DNA of 64,000 nt from JAGPUQ01 sp947084925 (GTDB taxonomy: Bacteria; Pseudomonadota; Gammaproteobacteria; Pseudomonadales; Porticoccaceae), in assembly GCA_947084925.1 (NCBI GenBank), contig CAMTUJ010000007.1, positions 1 to 64,000 on the forward strand, in the 5' to 3' direction. Below the pieces are notes generated by a model, which ran no database searches, was not told the DNA's origin, and saw only the letters and a list, made by a program, of their open reading frames with translations. Made by a program: the position numbers and the translations under genes. Positions 1-8,364 of the stretch are shown here, in pieces; position 1 is the first letter of the stretch; every line of letters starts with the position of its first letter.

Positions 1-44
1 CGGATATCGTCCAGGGTCTTCAGGCGTCGCGTGTCGAGGTTCAC
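1..44 (-). CDS. 5' end of an unidentified gene, cut by the window edge
   Basis: On the complement strand a GTG at 44 is preceded by GGAGG with a 6-base gap and opens a frame reading VNLDTRRLKTLDDI before the window ends. An in-frame ATG at 50 abuts the GGAGG and is too close for it to serve, so GTG is preferred. Fourteen whole codons are too few to name the product. Confidence 0.45.
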   Translation of the reverse strand, partial: MNLDTRRLKTLDDI

Positions 45-239
45 GATCATCCTCCGATGATCCCGGAACCGGACCCCTCAGGCTCACCTTACGGTGGAAT
101 CACGACACCCCTTCAGGCTCATGTGTCATTGGAAAAGGCTTTGACTTGTGCCGGTCATGGGGAAGGGATACGCTCGCCGTGCGCCAGCGGCAAGGCCAGC
201 CCAACACCAACGGCAACGTACCGGCGATCAATTGAACCG

Positions 240-275
240 AAATCCCGGTAGCGGCTTGAGCCGCTGCCGGGATTT
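240..275 (+). promoter_or_regulatory. Strong leader hairpin ahead of the first DUF5648 gene
   Basis: AAATCCCGG (240-248) pairs with CCGGGATTT (267-275) and AGCGGC (250-255) with GCCGCT (260-265). One G-U pair joins the two helices and the loop is TTGA, giving a stem of about 16 pairs. It ends 22 bases before the ATG at 298 and 7 before the GGAGG. There is no T-run, so it is not a classical terminator. It could be an mRNA-stabilising or translation-modulating leader, or the 3' hairpin of an upstream transcript. The second copy of the gene lacks it. The rest of 51-297 shows no gene. Confidence 0.5.
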
Positions 276-297
276 GGATGATGGAGGAAATTCACCC

Positions 298-1158
298 ATG
301 AACAATATTCTGAGAGCCAGCCGCCGGCTTCTTATTCTTTCCTGTTGCTTGCTCGGTGCGGGGATGACAGGTCCTGTCCAAGCCTTGACCATCACCCCCG
401 AGGCGCCCGAAGCCTATCAAGCGTTTACCCTAGAGGAAACGTTTGAGGGATGTTTGATTGGCGATCCTGATGTCATTCGAATTGATGTTTTCCCGAACGC
501 GCACACCATACACCTCGATGCCGATATCCCTGATGGGTGTTTTGCAACGCCTCCTGCGTTTAGCAAGGTAGCCAATGTTCCGGGGTTGCCTGGTGGCACC
601 TACAGCATCCGGGCACGCGTCCGCGATGTGGATCCCGTAGAGCCTCCGGAGATAGGCAGCGTCGAAATCGCGCCCGCACCCACTACCCAACCCATCTTCG
701 CCTTCTACAACGAAGGCATCAGGCACTATTTCGTCACTGCGGGCGTTGCCGAAAAGGATTCGCTGCTTGGGGGTGGCGGGGGTGGCGGTTGGAGAATAGT
801 GGACGAAGGTTTCAACGCCTGGCCGGCGGCCGGCCCCGCACCGGCCGCGGCCAGACCCGTATGCCGGTTCTATTCTTCTCTCGTGAACTCGCACTTCTAC
901 ACCGCCGGCACCAACGAGTGTGAGCTGCTCAAGCAGTCCGGCTCGGGCTGGACTTACGAGGGCATCGCCTTTCGCGCGCTGGTGCCGACCAAGGGCTCCT
1001 GCTATCCCGGCACCACGCCGGTGTGGCGGCTCTACAACGACCGCTTCGCCCAAGCCGACAGCAACCACCGTTTCGTGGCGAGCCCGGACACCTATCGCCA
1101 TATGATCGCCAACGGCTGGATCGGCGAGGGCGTGGCCTTCTGCTCGCCGGAGTCCTGA
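298..1158 (+). CDS. Secreted DUF5648 protein, copy 1
   Basis: A 286-residue exported protein of unknown function. The ATG at 298 follows GGAGGAAA at good distance. Residues 1 to about 29 form a signal peptide (basic start, Leu/Cys-rich core, VQA cleavage-like end). A short N-terminal domain follows. From about residue 135 the protein carries the aromatic DUF5648-type repeat pattern, with blocks such as FAFYNEGIRHYFVTAG, VCRFYSS...HFYTA and VWRLYNDRF. A run of seven glycines sits inside the first repeat. The gene is tandemly duplicated with the next one. The N-terminal half looks less GC-rich than the C-terminal half. DUF5648 repeats occur in surface or exported proteins, but no enzymatic role is established to my knowledge. 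Confidence 0.85.
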   Translation: MNNILRASRRLLILSCCLLGAGMTGPVQALTITPEAPEAYQAFTLEETFEGCLIGDPDVIRIDVFPNAHTIHLDADIPDGCFATPPAFSKVANVPGLPGGTYSIRARVRDVDPVEPPEIGSVEIAPAPTTQPIFAFYNEGIRHYFVTAGVAEKDSLLGGGGGGGWRIVDEGFNAWPAAGPAPAAARPVCRFYSSLVNSHFYTAGTNECELLKQSGSGWTYEGIAFRALVPTKGSCYPGTTPVWRLYNDRFAQADSNHRFVASPDTYRHMIANGWIGEGVAFCSPES

Positions 1159-1224
1159 CCGGCCATGTCGATCCCAACACCAGCGGCAGTGTGCCGGCAT
1201 TCTTGATGATGGAGGGAATTCCCC

Positions 1225-2085
1225 ATGAAGATCCTGCAACGTGCCTCGCGGGCTTTCTTTTTCCTGGCGCTTTCCGGCTGTCTGTTCGGTGCGATGCCGT
1301 CAGCTTACGCCCAACAATTTACGGTGAGTCCGGCGACGCCGGAGGTCTACCAACCCTTTATCATTACTCTTTCGATTTTTTGTCAGGTCACGGCTAATGT
1401 AGCTCCACATGTGGATTCCGGCGTAATCACAATCGAGGCAAAAACCGACACCATTGATTTCATCTGCCCGGGAGCGCCTATTGAAGCGCCTCCCGCCAAC
1501 ATCGCCGGTTTGTCCGGTGGAACCTATAGCCTTGCGGCGAGGCTGCAAACGAGGTCCGATCCACCCGAGGAGCACGCTCTGGGCGAGATTACGGTGGCTC
1601 CTGCACCACCCACCCAAGCGGTCTTCGCTTTCTACAATAACGATATCGGCCACTACTTCATCACCGCCGGAACCGCTGAGAAAGACTCGTTGCTGAGCGG
1701 CGGTGGTGGCGGCGGTTGGAGGATAGTGGACGAAGGTTTCAACGCTTGGCCGGCGGATGGCCCGGCGCCGGACGCGGCCAGACCCGTGTGCCGGTTCTAC
1801 TCGGCGATGGTGAACTCGCACTTCTACACCGCTGGCCCCAACGAGTGCGAGCTGCTGAAGCAGCCCGGTTCCGGCTGGGCGTACGAGGGCATCGCCTTTC
1901 GCGCCCTGGTGCCGACCAAGGGCTCCTGCTATCCCGGTACCAGCCCGGTGTGGCGGCTCTACAACGACCGCTTCGCCCAGGCCGACAGCAACCACCGCTT
2001 CATCGCCAGCGCCGACACCTACCGGCACATGATCGCGAACGGCTGGATCGGCGAGGGCGTGGCGTTCTGTTCGCCGGAGTCCTGA
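1225..2085 (+). CDS. Secreted DUF5648 protein, copy 2
   Basis: A 286-residue paralogue of the preceding gene, 66 bases downstream in the same direction. The ATG at 1225 has GGAGGGAA just upstream, and the few bases before it closely match the leader of copy 1, so the duplication included the ribosome-binding region. The signal peptide ends near SAYA (about residue 30). The N-terminal domain shares only a skeleton with copy 1 (TVSPATPEVYQPF against TITPEAPEAYQAF). From about residue 135 to the end the two are nearly identical, including a poly-glycine run. A terminator follows, so the two probably form one transcription unit. Function unknown. Confidence 0.85.
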   Translation: MKILQRASRAFFFLALSGCLFGAMPSAYAQQFTVSPATPEVYQPFIITLSIFCQVTANVAPHVDSGVITIEAKTDTIDFICPGAPIEAPPANIAGLSGGTYSLAARLQTRSDPPEEHALGEITVAPAPPTQAVFAFYNNDIGHYFITAGTAEKDSLLSGGGGGGWRIVDEGFNAWPADGPAPDAARPVCRFYSAMVNSHFYTAGPNECELLKQPGSGWAYEGIAFRALVPTKGSCYPGTSPVWRLYNDRFAQADSNHRFIASADTYRHMIANGWIGEGVAFCSPES

Positions 2086-2089
2086 CCGG

Positions 2090-2119
2090 GCCGGGGCAGT
2101 TCGCCCCGGCTCCCTTTTT
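2090..2119 (+). terminator. Rho-independent terminator after the DUF5648 pair
   Basis: GCCGGGGC (2090-2097) pairs perfectly with GCCCCGGC (2103-2110) around a 5-base loop, and TCCC plus five Ts follow. It lies 5 bases after the stop of copy 2 and in the intergenic space before the convergent monooxygenase gene. Confidence 0.8.
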
Positions 2120-2171
2120 GCCGGCCGAGCGGATTTTGGTGCCGCCCGGCCGACGCTGCGCCCCTGTGCGT

Positions 2172-3779
2172 TTATTTCAGCGCGAATCCCTCATAGCCTT
2201 TGCTGGCCACTTCATTGCACTTCTCGACATAGGGCGGGAAACCGCCAATGTACGGCATGAACACCCGCTGCTTGCCGGGGATGTTGGCGCCGAGATACCA
2301 GGAACTGCACGAGTTCACCAGCGTGCCTTCCGCGACTGCATTGACGTGATCGACCCAGGCGTCCTCGGCTTCTTTCGTCGCGTCGATGGTGGACAGTTTG
2401 TGCTTGCCCATGTAGGCAATGATGTCGCCGATGTATTCCACGTGCTGCTCGATGGAAGTCACCATGTTGGTGAACACCGACGGACTGCCCGGCCCGCTGA
2501 TGGTGAACAGATTGGGGAATCCGGCGGAACACAGACCCAGATAGGTGCGCGGTCCGGCGGACCATTTGTCTTTGAGCGTCTTGCCGCCGATGCCGCGAAT
2601 GTCGATCTTGTTGAGGGAACCGGTCATGGCATCGAAGCCGGTGGCGAAAACCAGCGCATCGAACGCGTAGGCCTTGCCAGCCACGGTCAGACCCTCGGGC
2701 GTAATTTCCGCGATGGGCGTCGTGCTGATATCCACGAGCGAGACATTGTCGCGGTTGTAGGTTTCGAAATAATCGGTGTCGGCGCACAGGCGCTTGCAGG
2801 CAAAGACCACTTTGGGCGTCAGCAGCGCCGCCGTTGCCGGGTCCTTCACCTTTTGGGCGATTTTTTCCCGGACGAAATCGGCGACCATATCGTTGGTGTG
2901 TTGGTTGACCAGCAAATCGGCAAAGCTGCCATAGAAATTCAAACCGCCCATTGCCCAGCGGCGTTCGAGTTCGGCGCGGATTTCCTCGGCCGACATCTCG
3001 GTCGCCGCTTTTTCGTTGGACTGGACGTCAAAGGCGATGAATTGCTGCTTCCCGGCTTTGCGCAAGACGGCGTAATTCTGCTTCACGTTTTTCACATATT
3101 CGGGATCGAGGGGCGCATTGCGTGCCGGCACCGAAAACGTCGGCGTGCGCTGAAATACCGTCAGGTGCGCCGCCTGTCTGGCGATTTCAGGAATCGCCTG
3201 AATCGCCGACGAGCCGGTGCCGATGATGCCCACTCGCTTGCCGGTGAAATCGACACCGGCGTGAGGCCATTCGCCGGTGTGGTACGTCGGTCCTTTGAAG
3301 GAGTCGATGCCCTTGATGTCGGGCCTGTTGGCCGCCGACAGACAGCCCGTCGCCATGATGCAGAATCGGGCACTGAAGCGATCGTTGCCGTTGGTGGTCA
3401 CCTGCCAGCGACTGCCGGCTTCATCGAACACCGCCGACACCACCCGCGTGTTGAACTGGATGTCGCGGGCCAGATCGAAACGCTCCACCACATGGTTGAT
3501 GTAGGTGAGCAGTTCGGCCTGGGGCGCGTAGCGTTCGGACCATTGCCATTCCTGTTGCAGCTCCTCCGAAAACTGATAGGAGTACTGCATGCTTTCAATG
3601 TCCACGCGGGCGCCGGGATAACGGTTCCAGAACCAGGTGCCGCCGGCGCCGCTGCCGGCTTCGATCACCCGCGCCGAAAAGCCCAATTGCCGCAGCCGGT
3701 GCAGCATGTAGAGACCGGCAAAGCCGGCGCCGACGACGACGGCATCGAGAGTCTGGGTGGGGGTGCGTTGGTCGGACAT
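2172..3779 (-). CDS. Flavin-dependent Baeyer-Villiger-type monooxygenase
   Basis: A 535-residue NAD(P)H/FAD monooxygenase predicted to insert oxygen next to a ketone or oxidise a soft heteroatom. The FAD Rossmann motif GAGFAG lies at residues 17-22. The Baeyer-Villiger fingerprint FxGxxxHxxxWP is present as FKGPTYHTGEWP near 161-172, and a second nucleotide-binding motif, GTGSS, near 187-191. Length and layout match cyclohexanone-monooxygenase-like enzymes. The ATG at 3779 has GGAG 6-7 bases upstream. It stands alone, convergent with the DUF5648 genes and divergent from glcD, so context does not reveal its substrate. A cytosolic enzyme is expected; no signal peptide is seen. Confidence 0.88.
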   Translation of the reverse strand: MSDQRTPTQTLDAVVVGAGFAGLYMLHRLRQLGFSARVIEAGSGAGGTWFWNRYPGARVDIESMQYSYQFSEELQQEWQWSERYAPQAELLTYINHVVERFDLARDIQFNTRVVSAVFDEAGSRWQVTTNGNDRFSARFCIMATGCLSAANRPDIKGIDSFKGPTYHTGEWPHAGVDFTGKRVGIIGTGSSAIQAIPEIARQAAHLTVFQRTPTFSVPARNAPLDPEYVKNVKQNYAVLRKAGKQQFIAFDVQSNEKAATEMSAEEIRAELERRWAMGGLNFYGSFADLLVNQHTNDMVADFVREKIAQKVKDPATAALLTPKVVFACKRLCADTDYFETYNRDNVSLVDISTTPIAEITPEGLTVAGKAYAFDALVFATGFDAMTGSLNKIDIRGIGGKTLKDKWSAGPRTYLGLCSAGFPNLFTISGPGSPSVFTNMVTSIEQHVEYIGDIIAYMGKHKLSTIDATKEAEDAWVDHVNAVAEGTLVNSCSSWYLGANIPGKQRVFMPYIGGFPPYVEKCNEVASKGYEGFALK

Positions 3780-4108
3780 GGCTGATCTCCATAGATGTTA
3801 GCGGGCGTGCTGCCCGCTCTTGCGCGCACAGGGAAAAAGATAAACAGGCGCGCCGGGATTATGCCGCTTTTGCTACCCGGCGATAACCGCACGGCCGGTA
3901 CGCTCGCGTCCTTGTGCGTGACCCGGCGGACATCGGTATGTGCATGCGATGCGGGCACGGGTCACGGCGGTAGGCAGCGCCCGCGTCAGCCACTATCCTG
4001 TCGCAGCCGTCGCCTTGATTCGAGACGCGCTTGTCGGCGACGGCCTTGTTGGAACCATCCCTGATAGAAACAGCCTTGATCGAAACCGCCTGAGCGAGGA
4101 CCCCCACA
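3780..4108. other. Divergent intergenic region, 329 bases, no gene seen
   Basis: This space separates the minus-strand monooxygenase from plus-strand glcD and must hold promoters for both, but no convincing -35/-10 pair stands out. Near the glcD end an imperfect repeat of the form GCCTTG-A/T-T-CGA recurs three times between about 4010 and 4090. No conserved small reading frame is visible. Confidence 0.5.
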
Positions 4109-5596
4109 GTGCAGATGCCCGCCGCCGAACCGGCCATTCTGGCCCAGCGCGACGCCCTGCTCGCGGAGCTGCGCGCGCTGCTGCCCGCGGCGCGGGTGAT
4201 CGCCGATGCCGCCGGGCTGCGCGCCTACGATTGCGATGCGCTCACCGCTTACCGTCAGATGCCACTGGTCGCGGTGCTGCCCGACACGGTCGCGGAACTG
4301 GCCGGTGTGCTCGCGATCTGCCACCGCCGCACTATCAAGGTGGTGGCGCGCGGCGCGGGCACTTCGCTGTCCGGCGGTGCGCTGCCGCTCGCCGATGCGG
4401 TGCTGATCGGGCTCGGACGCTTCAACCGCATTCTCGATATCGACTACGCCAACCGCTGCCTGACCGCGCAGAGCGGCGTCACCAATCTGGCGCTGAGCGA
4501 GGCGGTGGCCGCGCGCAATTTCTACTACGCGCCGGACCCGTCGAGCCAGATCGCCTGCACCATCGGCGGCAACGTCGCCGAAAACTCCGGCGGCGTGCAC
4601 TGCCTGAAATACGGCATGACCACCAATAATCTGCTCGGGCTGGAGATGGTGCTGCTGGACGGCACCATTGTTCGCCTCGGCGGCAAGCACATGGACGCGG
4701 ACGGCTACGACCTGCTGGGGTTATTGACCGGTTCCGAGGGGCTCCTCGGCGTCATCACCGAAGTCACGGTGCGCATTCTGCCGCGCCCGGAGACCGCGCG
4801 CGCGGCGCTGCTCGGCTTTGCCAGCAACGAGGATGCCGGCCGCGTCGTCGCCGCCATCATCGCCGCCGGTATCATTCCGGCGGGCCTGGAAATGATGGAC
4901 AGATTCATCGTCGCCGCCACCGAGGAATTCTGTCACGCCGGCTATCCGCTGGATGTTGAGGCGCTGTTGATCGTCGAGCTGGACGGCCCGGCGGCGGAGG
5001 TCGATCAGCTGCTGGAGCTGGTGGTTGCCATCGCCCGCGCCAATGGCGCGACTTCGGTGCGCGCGAGTTCGAACGAGGCGGAGAGACTGTTGTTCTGGCT
5101 CGGCCGCAAGTCGGCGTTTCCCGCGGTCGGTCGCCTGTCGCCGGATTACCTGTGCATGGACGGCACCATCCCCCGTCACCAGTTGCCCCACGTGTTGCAG
5201 CGCATGGCGGCGATGAGTCTGAAATACGGCCTGCGCGTGACCAATGTGTTTCATGCCGGCGACGGCAATCTGCACCCGCTGATCCTGTACGACGCCAATG
5301 TGCCCGGCGAACTGGCGCGTGCCGAGGCTTTCGGCGCCGAGATTCTTGCGCTGTGCGTCGAAGTCGGCGGCGTGCTCACCGGCGAGCACGGTGTCGGCGT
5401 CGAGAAGCGCGATCTGATGGGCACCATGTTCGACGCCGACGATCTCGCGCAGCAGATGCGGGTGAAATGCGCGTTCGATCCCGAGGGCCGGCTCAACCCG
5501 GGCAAGGTGTTCCCGCAACTGCATCGCTGCGCCGAACTGGGCCACCTGCACGTGCATCGCGGGCAAATCCCGTTTCCGCATCTGCCCCGGCTGTAG
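4109..5596 (+). CDS. glcD: Glycolate oxidase, FAD-binding subunit GlcD
   Basis: A 495-residue flavoprotein of the FAD_binding_4 / FAD-oxidase C family, predicted to oxidise glycolate (possibly D-lactate or another 2-hydroxy acid) to the oxo-acid. The FAD-binding half spans about residues 45-200, with GAGTSLSGGA and NVAENSGGVHC. The C-terminal half carries the family's HAGDGNLHP and TGEHGVGVEKRD motifs. The GTG at 4109 is chosen because AGGA lies 8 bases upstream; an in-frame ATG at 4115 is an alternative. glcE and glcF follow at 11- and 9-base gaps, which supports the GlcD assignment over a stand-alone lactate dehydrogenase. Confidence 0.93.
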   Translation: MQMPAAEPAILAQRDALLAELRALLPAARVIADAAGLRAYDCDALTAYRQMPLVAVLPDTVAELAGVLAICHRRTIKVVARGAGTSLSGGALPLADAVLIGLGRFNRILDIDYANRCLTAQSGVTNLALSEAVAARNFYYAPDPSSQIACTIGGNVAENSGGVHCLKYGMTTNNLLGLEMVLLDGTIVRLGGKHMDADGYDLLGLLTGSEGLLGVITEVTVRILPRPETARAALLGFASNEDAGRVVAAIIAAGIIPAGLEMMDRFIVAATEEFCHAGYPLDVEALLIVELDGPAAEVDQLLELVVAIARANGATSVRASSNEAERLLFWLGRKSAFPAVGRLSPDYLCMDGTIPRHQLPHVLQRMAAMSLKYGLRVTNVFHAGDGNLHPLILYDANVPGELARAEAFGAEILALCVEVGGVLTGEHGVGVEKRDLMGTMFDADDLAQQMRVKCAFDPEGRLNPGKVFPQLHRCAELGHLHVHRGQIPFPHLPRL

Positions 5597-5607
5597 CGGA
5601 TTCGACC

Positions 5608-6888
5608 ATGGCAACCGTCTTCACCCCCAATCGCCCCGAGGAACTCTGCGAGATGCTGCGCTGGGCGGCGGCGAACGCCACGCCGCTCGCTGTCGTGGGT
5701 AGCGGCAGCAAAAGCGGCATCGGCCGGCCGCAGCCGGCGGAACATGTGCTCAGCCTCGCGGGTTTCAGCGGCGTCGGCCAGTACGAACCCAACGAGCTGG
5801 TGCTGACCGCGGGTGCCGGCACGCCGCTCGCGGAAATCGAAGCGCTGCTGGCACGGAACGGACAGATGCTGGCGTTCGAGCCGCCGGATCATGCGCGGCT
5901 GTTTACCGCGTCGATATCACCGCCAACGGCGAGCGCAAATCAAACGCGCGCTGATGCTCTCGGCGCCACGCCGGGAGGCACCATCGGAGGGACGGTCGCC
6001 GGCAATCTTTCCGGACCGCGCCGTTTTCTCGCCGGGGCGGCGCGCGATCATTTCCTCGGCTTCCGCGCCGTCAATGGCCGCGGCGAGCCGTTCAAGGCCG
6101 GTGGCCGTGTGGTCAAGAACGTCACGGGTTTCGATCTGCCGAAGCTGCTGGCCGGTTCCTGGGGCACGCTGGCCGCGCTCTGGGAAGTCACTGTGAAGGT
6201 GATGCCGGCGCCAGAATTTTCCTGCTCGCTGCTGATGTTTGGCCTTGACGATACTGGCGCAAGTCGCCTGCTGCGTACCGCCGCGGCGTCGGCCCATGTG
6301 GTGAGTGGCGCCGCGCATCTGTCGGCAAGGGTTGCGGCGCGCTCAGCCGTGGTCAAAGCGGCGGGTCAATCGGTGACAGCACTGCGCGTGGAAGGCCCGG
6401 AGCTTTCGGTGCGCCATCGCGTCGCGGGTTTGAAAACGCTGCTCGCCGGCGAAGGTCGCGCGGACATCGCGTGCGATGAACTCGGTGGCCCGGCATCGCT
6501 GGCGCTGTGGCGGGAAATCGGCGACCTGGCGCTGCTCGCCTCCGACGATGCGAAAGAAATCTGGCGGCTGTCGCTGCCGCCGGCAACCGCGCCCGCCGTG
6601 GTCGCGCATATCGTCAACGGGGAACCCGAGATCGAGTGGTTGCAGGATCAGGCCGGCGGCACGCTCTGGCTGTCCTGCCCGGCCGGCATGCCAGCCGAAC
6701 AGATACGCAGTGCCTTGCCGCCCGGCGGCGGTCACGCAACCCTGTGGTGCGCGAGTGCCGCGCGCCGCGCCGAGGTGCCCGTGTTCCAACCCCAGCCGCC
6801 GGCGCTGGCCGCGTTGACGCGGCGGGTGAAGGCCAGCTTCGATCCCCGGGCTGTGCTCAATCCCGGGCGCATGTATTCCGACATTTAG
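5608..6888 (+). CDS. glcE: Glycolate oxidase, FAD-binding subunit GlcE
   Basis: A 426-residue second FAD-binding subunit of the glycolate oxidase complex. It resembles a shortened GlcD: an N-terminal FAD_binding_4 domain (VVGSGSKSGIGRP near residue 28, GGTIGGTVAGNLSGPRR near 125) and an ending typical of the family, FDPRAVLNPGRMY. The ATG at 5608 lies 11 bases after glcD. With GlcD and the iron-sulphur GlcF it forms the complex that feeds electrons from glycolate to the respiratory chain. Confidence 0.92.
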   Translation: MATVFTPNRPEELCEMLRWAAANATPLAVVGSGSKSGIGRPQPAEHVLSLAGFSGVGQYEPNELVLTAGAGTPLAEIEALLARNGQMLAFEPPDHARLFTASISPPTASANQTRADALGATPGGTIGGTVAGNLSGPRRFLAGAARDHFLGFRAVNGRGEPFKAGGRVVKNVTGFDLPKLLAGSWGTLAALWEVTVKVMPAPEFSCSLLMFGLDDTGASRLLRTAAASAHVVSGAAHLSARVAARSAVVKAAGQSVTALRVEGPELSVRHRVAGLKTLLAGEGRADIACDELGGPASLALWREIGDLALLASDDAKEIWRLSLPPATAPAVVAHIVNGEPEIEWLQDQAGGTLWLSCPAGMPAEQIRSALPPGGGHATLWCASAARRAEVPVFQPQPPALAALTRRVKASFDPRAVLNPGRMYSDI

Positions 6889-6897
6889 GCGCTTCCG

Positions 6898-8241
6898 ATG
6901 CAGACGCACTTCACCGATTCGCAACGCATCGCGCCCGGCATTCGCAGCGCCGAGGCGGTGCTGCGCAAATGCGTGCACTGCGGCTTCTGCACCGCGACCT
7001 GCCCGACCTATCGCATCACCGGCGACGAGCTCGAAAGTCCGCGCGGGCGCATCGCGCTGATTCAGGATCTGCTCGAAACCGGCGCCGCGCCGACGCCGCT
7101 GACGGTATCGCACCTCGACCATTGCCTCTCGTGTCTGAGTTGCGAGAGCACCTGCCCCTCGGGTGTGTCCTACCGGCTTCTGATCGATCAGACGCGGGAA
7201 TTGATCGAGGAAAAATACCGCCGCCCGCCGTTCGACCGCTGGCTGCGCGCGCTGTTGGCGTGGCTGTTGCCGAAGCAGGCCTGGTTCCGCGCCGCGCTGG
7301 TCGCGGGGCGCTGGAGCCGACCGCTGCTGCGCCTCGCCGGGCGCTTCTCGTTACGCATCGACGCCCTCGCGCGCATGGTGCCCGGTGAGTTGCCGTCCGC
7401 TAGCAGCGCCATCCAGCCGGGGACTTATCCGGCGGAAGGCACCGAAATCAGGCGCGTCGCGCTGATCATGGGCTGTGTGCAGGGCGTGCTGGCACCGGAC
7501 ATCGACGCCGCCACGCTGCGTCTGCTGCGCCGCCACGGCTGTACCGTCGTGGTGCCGCCGCCGGCTGCGGGTTGCTGCGGTGCGCTGCCCCACCATCTCG
7601 GCAAGAGCGCGCCGGCGCGAGCGATGACGCATCGGAACCTCGACGCCTGGCGCGAGCTGGTGCGTGTCGATTCACCCGCGGCGGTGGATGCCGTGCTGAT
7701 GACCGCCTCCGGCTGCGGCTCGCACCTGAAGGATTACGCGCATCTGCTGCCCGACGACGGGGACGCCGCCGAGCTTGCCCGTCGCGTAAAAGATCTGTCG
7801 CAACTGCTCGACGAACTGGCCGCGCTGACACCCCTGCGCGTGGTTTCCGGCATCGGCGCTGGCCTGACATTGGCCTGGCAAAGCCCCTGCTCGCTGCAAC
7901 ACGGCTTCAACGAAAAAAGCGCGCCGATCCGGGTGCTGCAAGCCTGCGGCTTCGAAGTGCGCGAGCCGCAGAATCCTCATCTGTGCTGCGGTTCGGCCGG
8001 CACCTACAACCTGCTGCAACCTGAAGTCGCCGAGCGTCTGGGCCGCGACAAGGCGGATGCAATCACCGCTACCGGCGCGACCATCGCGGTCAGCGCCAAT
8101 ATCGGCTGCATCACCCAGTTGCGGGCGAAGCTGGTGGTCGAAGGGGATCGCCAGCCGCCGATCCCGCTGCTGCATCTCGCCCAGCTCCTCGACTGGGCCA
8201 CCGGCGGCGAGCGACCGGCGGCGCTTGGCAAGCACAAATAG
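6898..8241 (+). CDS. glcF: Glycolate oxidase, iron-sulphur subunit GlcF
   Basis: A 447-residue electron-transfer subunit. Two 4Fe-4S ferredoxin motifs lie in the N-terminal region (CVHCGFCTATCP near residues 22-33 and CLSCLSCESTCP near 78-89). Two CCG-domain motifs follow (GCCGALPHH and CCGSAGTYN), as in GlcF, LutA and heterodisulphide-reductase-like proteins. It ends the glcDEF run. The order and tight spacing match the classical glc operon core; no GlcC-type regulator, malate synthase or permease is adjacent. Confidence 0.92.
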   Translation: MQTHFTDSQRIAPGIRSAEAVLRKCVHCGFCTATCPTYRITGDELESPRGRIALIQDLLETGAAPTPLTVSHLDHCLSCLSCESTCPSGVSYRLLIDQTRELIEEKYRRPPFDRWLRALLAWLLPKQAWFRAALVAGRWSRPLLRLAGRFSLRIDALARMVPGELPSASSAIQPGTYPAEGTEIRRVALIMGCVQGVLAPDIDAATLRLLRRHGCTVVVPPPAAGCCGALPHHLGKSAPARAMTHRNLDAWRELVRVDSPAAVDAVLMTASGCGSHLKDYAHLLPDDGDAAELARRVKDLSQLLDELAALTPLRVVSGIGAGLTLAWQSPCSLQHGFNEKSAPIRVLQACGFEVREPQNPHLCCGSAGTYNLLQPEVAERLGRDKADAITATGATIAVSANIGCITQLRAKLVVEGDRQPPIPLLHLAQLLDWATGGERPAALGKHK

Positions 8242-8364
8242 TCTGATCACAAGCGGTTTGGGCAGAACGCAGGTCATGCCGACACGCTGTCGAGTCGGGA
8301 CGGGTTGTTGGCGTCAAAATTGCGTGTGCTGAAAGTGTCAGGTATCAGCGAAGGAAATTCCAGC

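Noticed and set aside
1..44. Transposase fragment at the left edge.
   Set aside because: Fourteen codons gave a vague feeling of similarity but no motif, so the gene is left unnamed.
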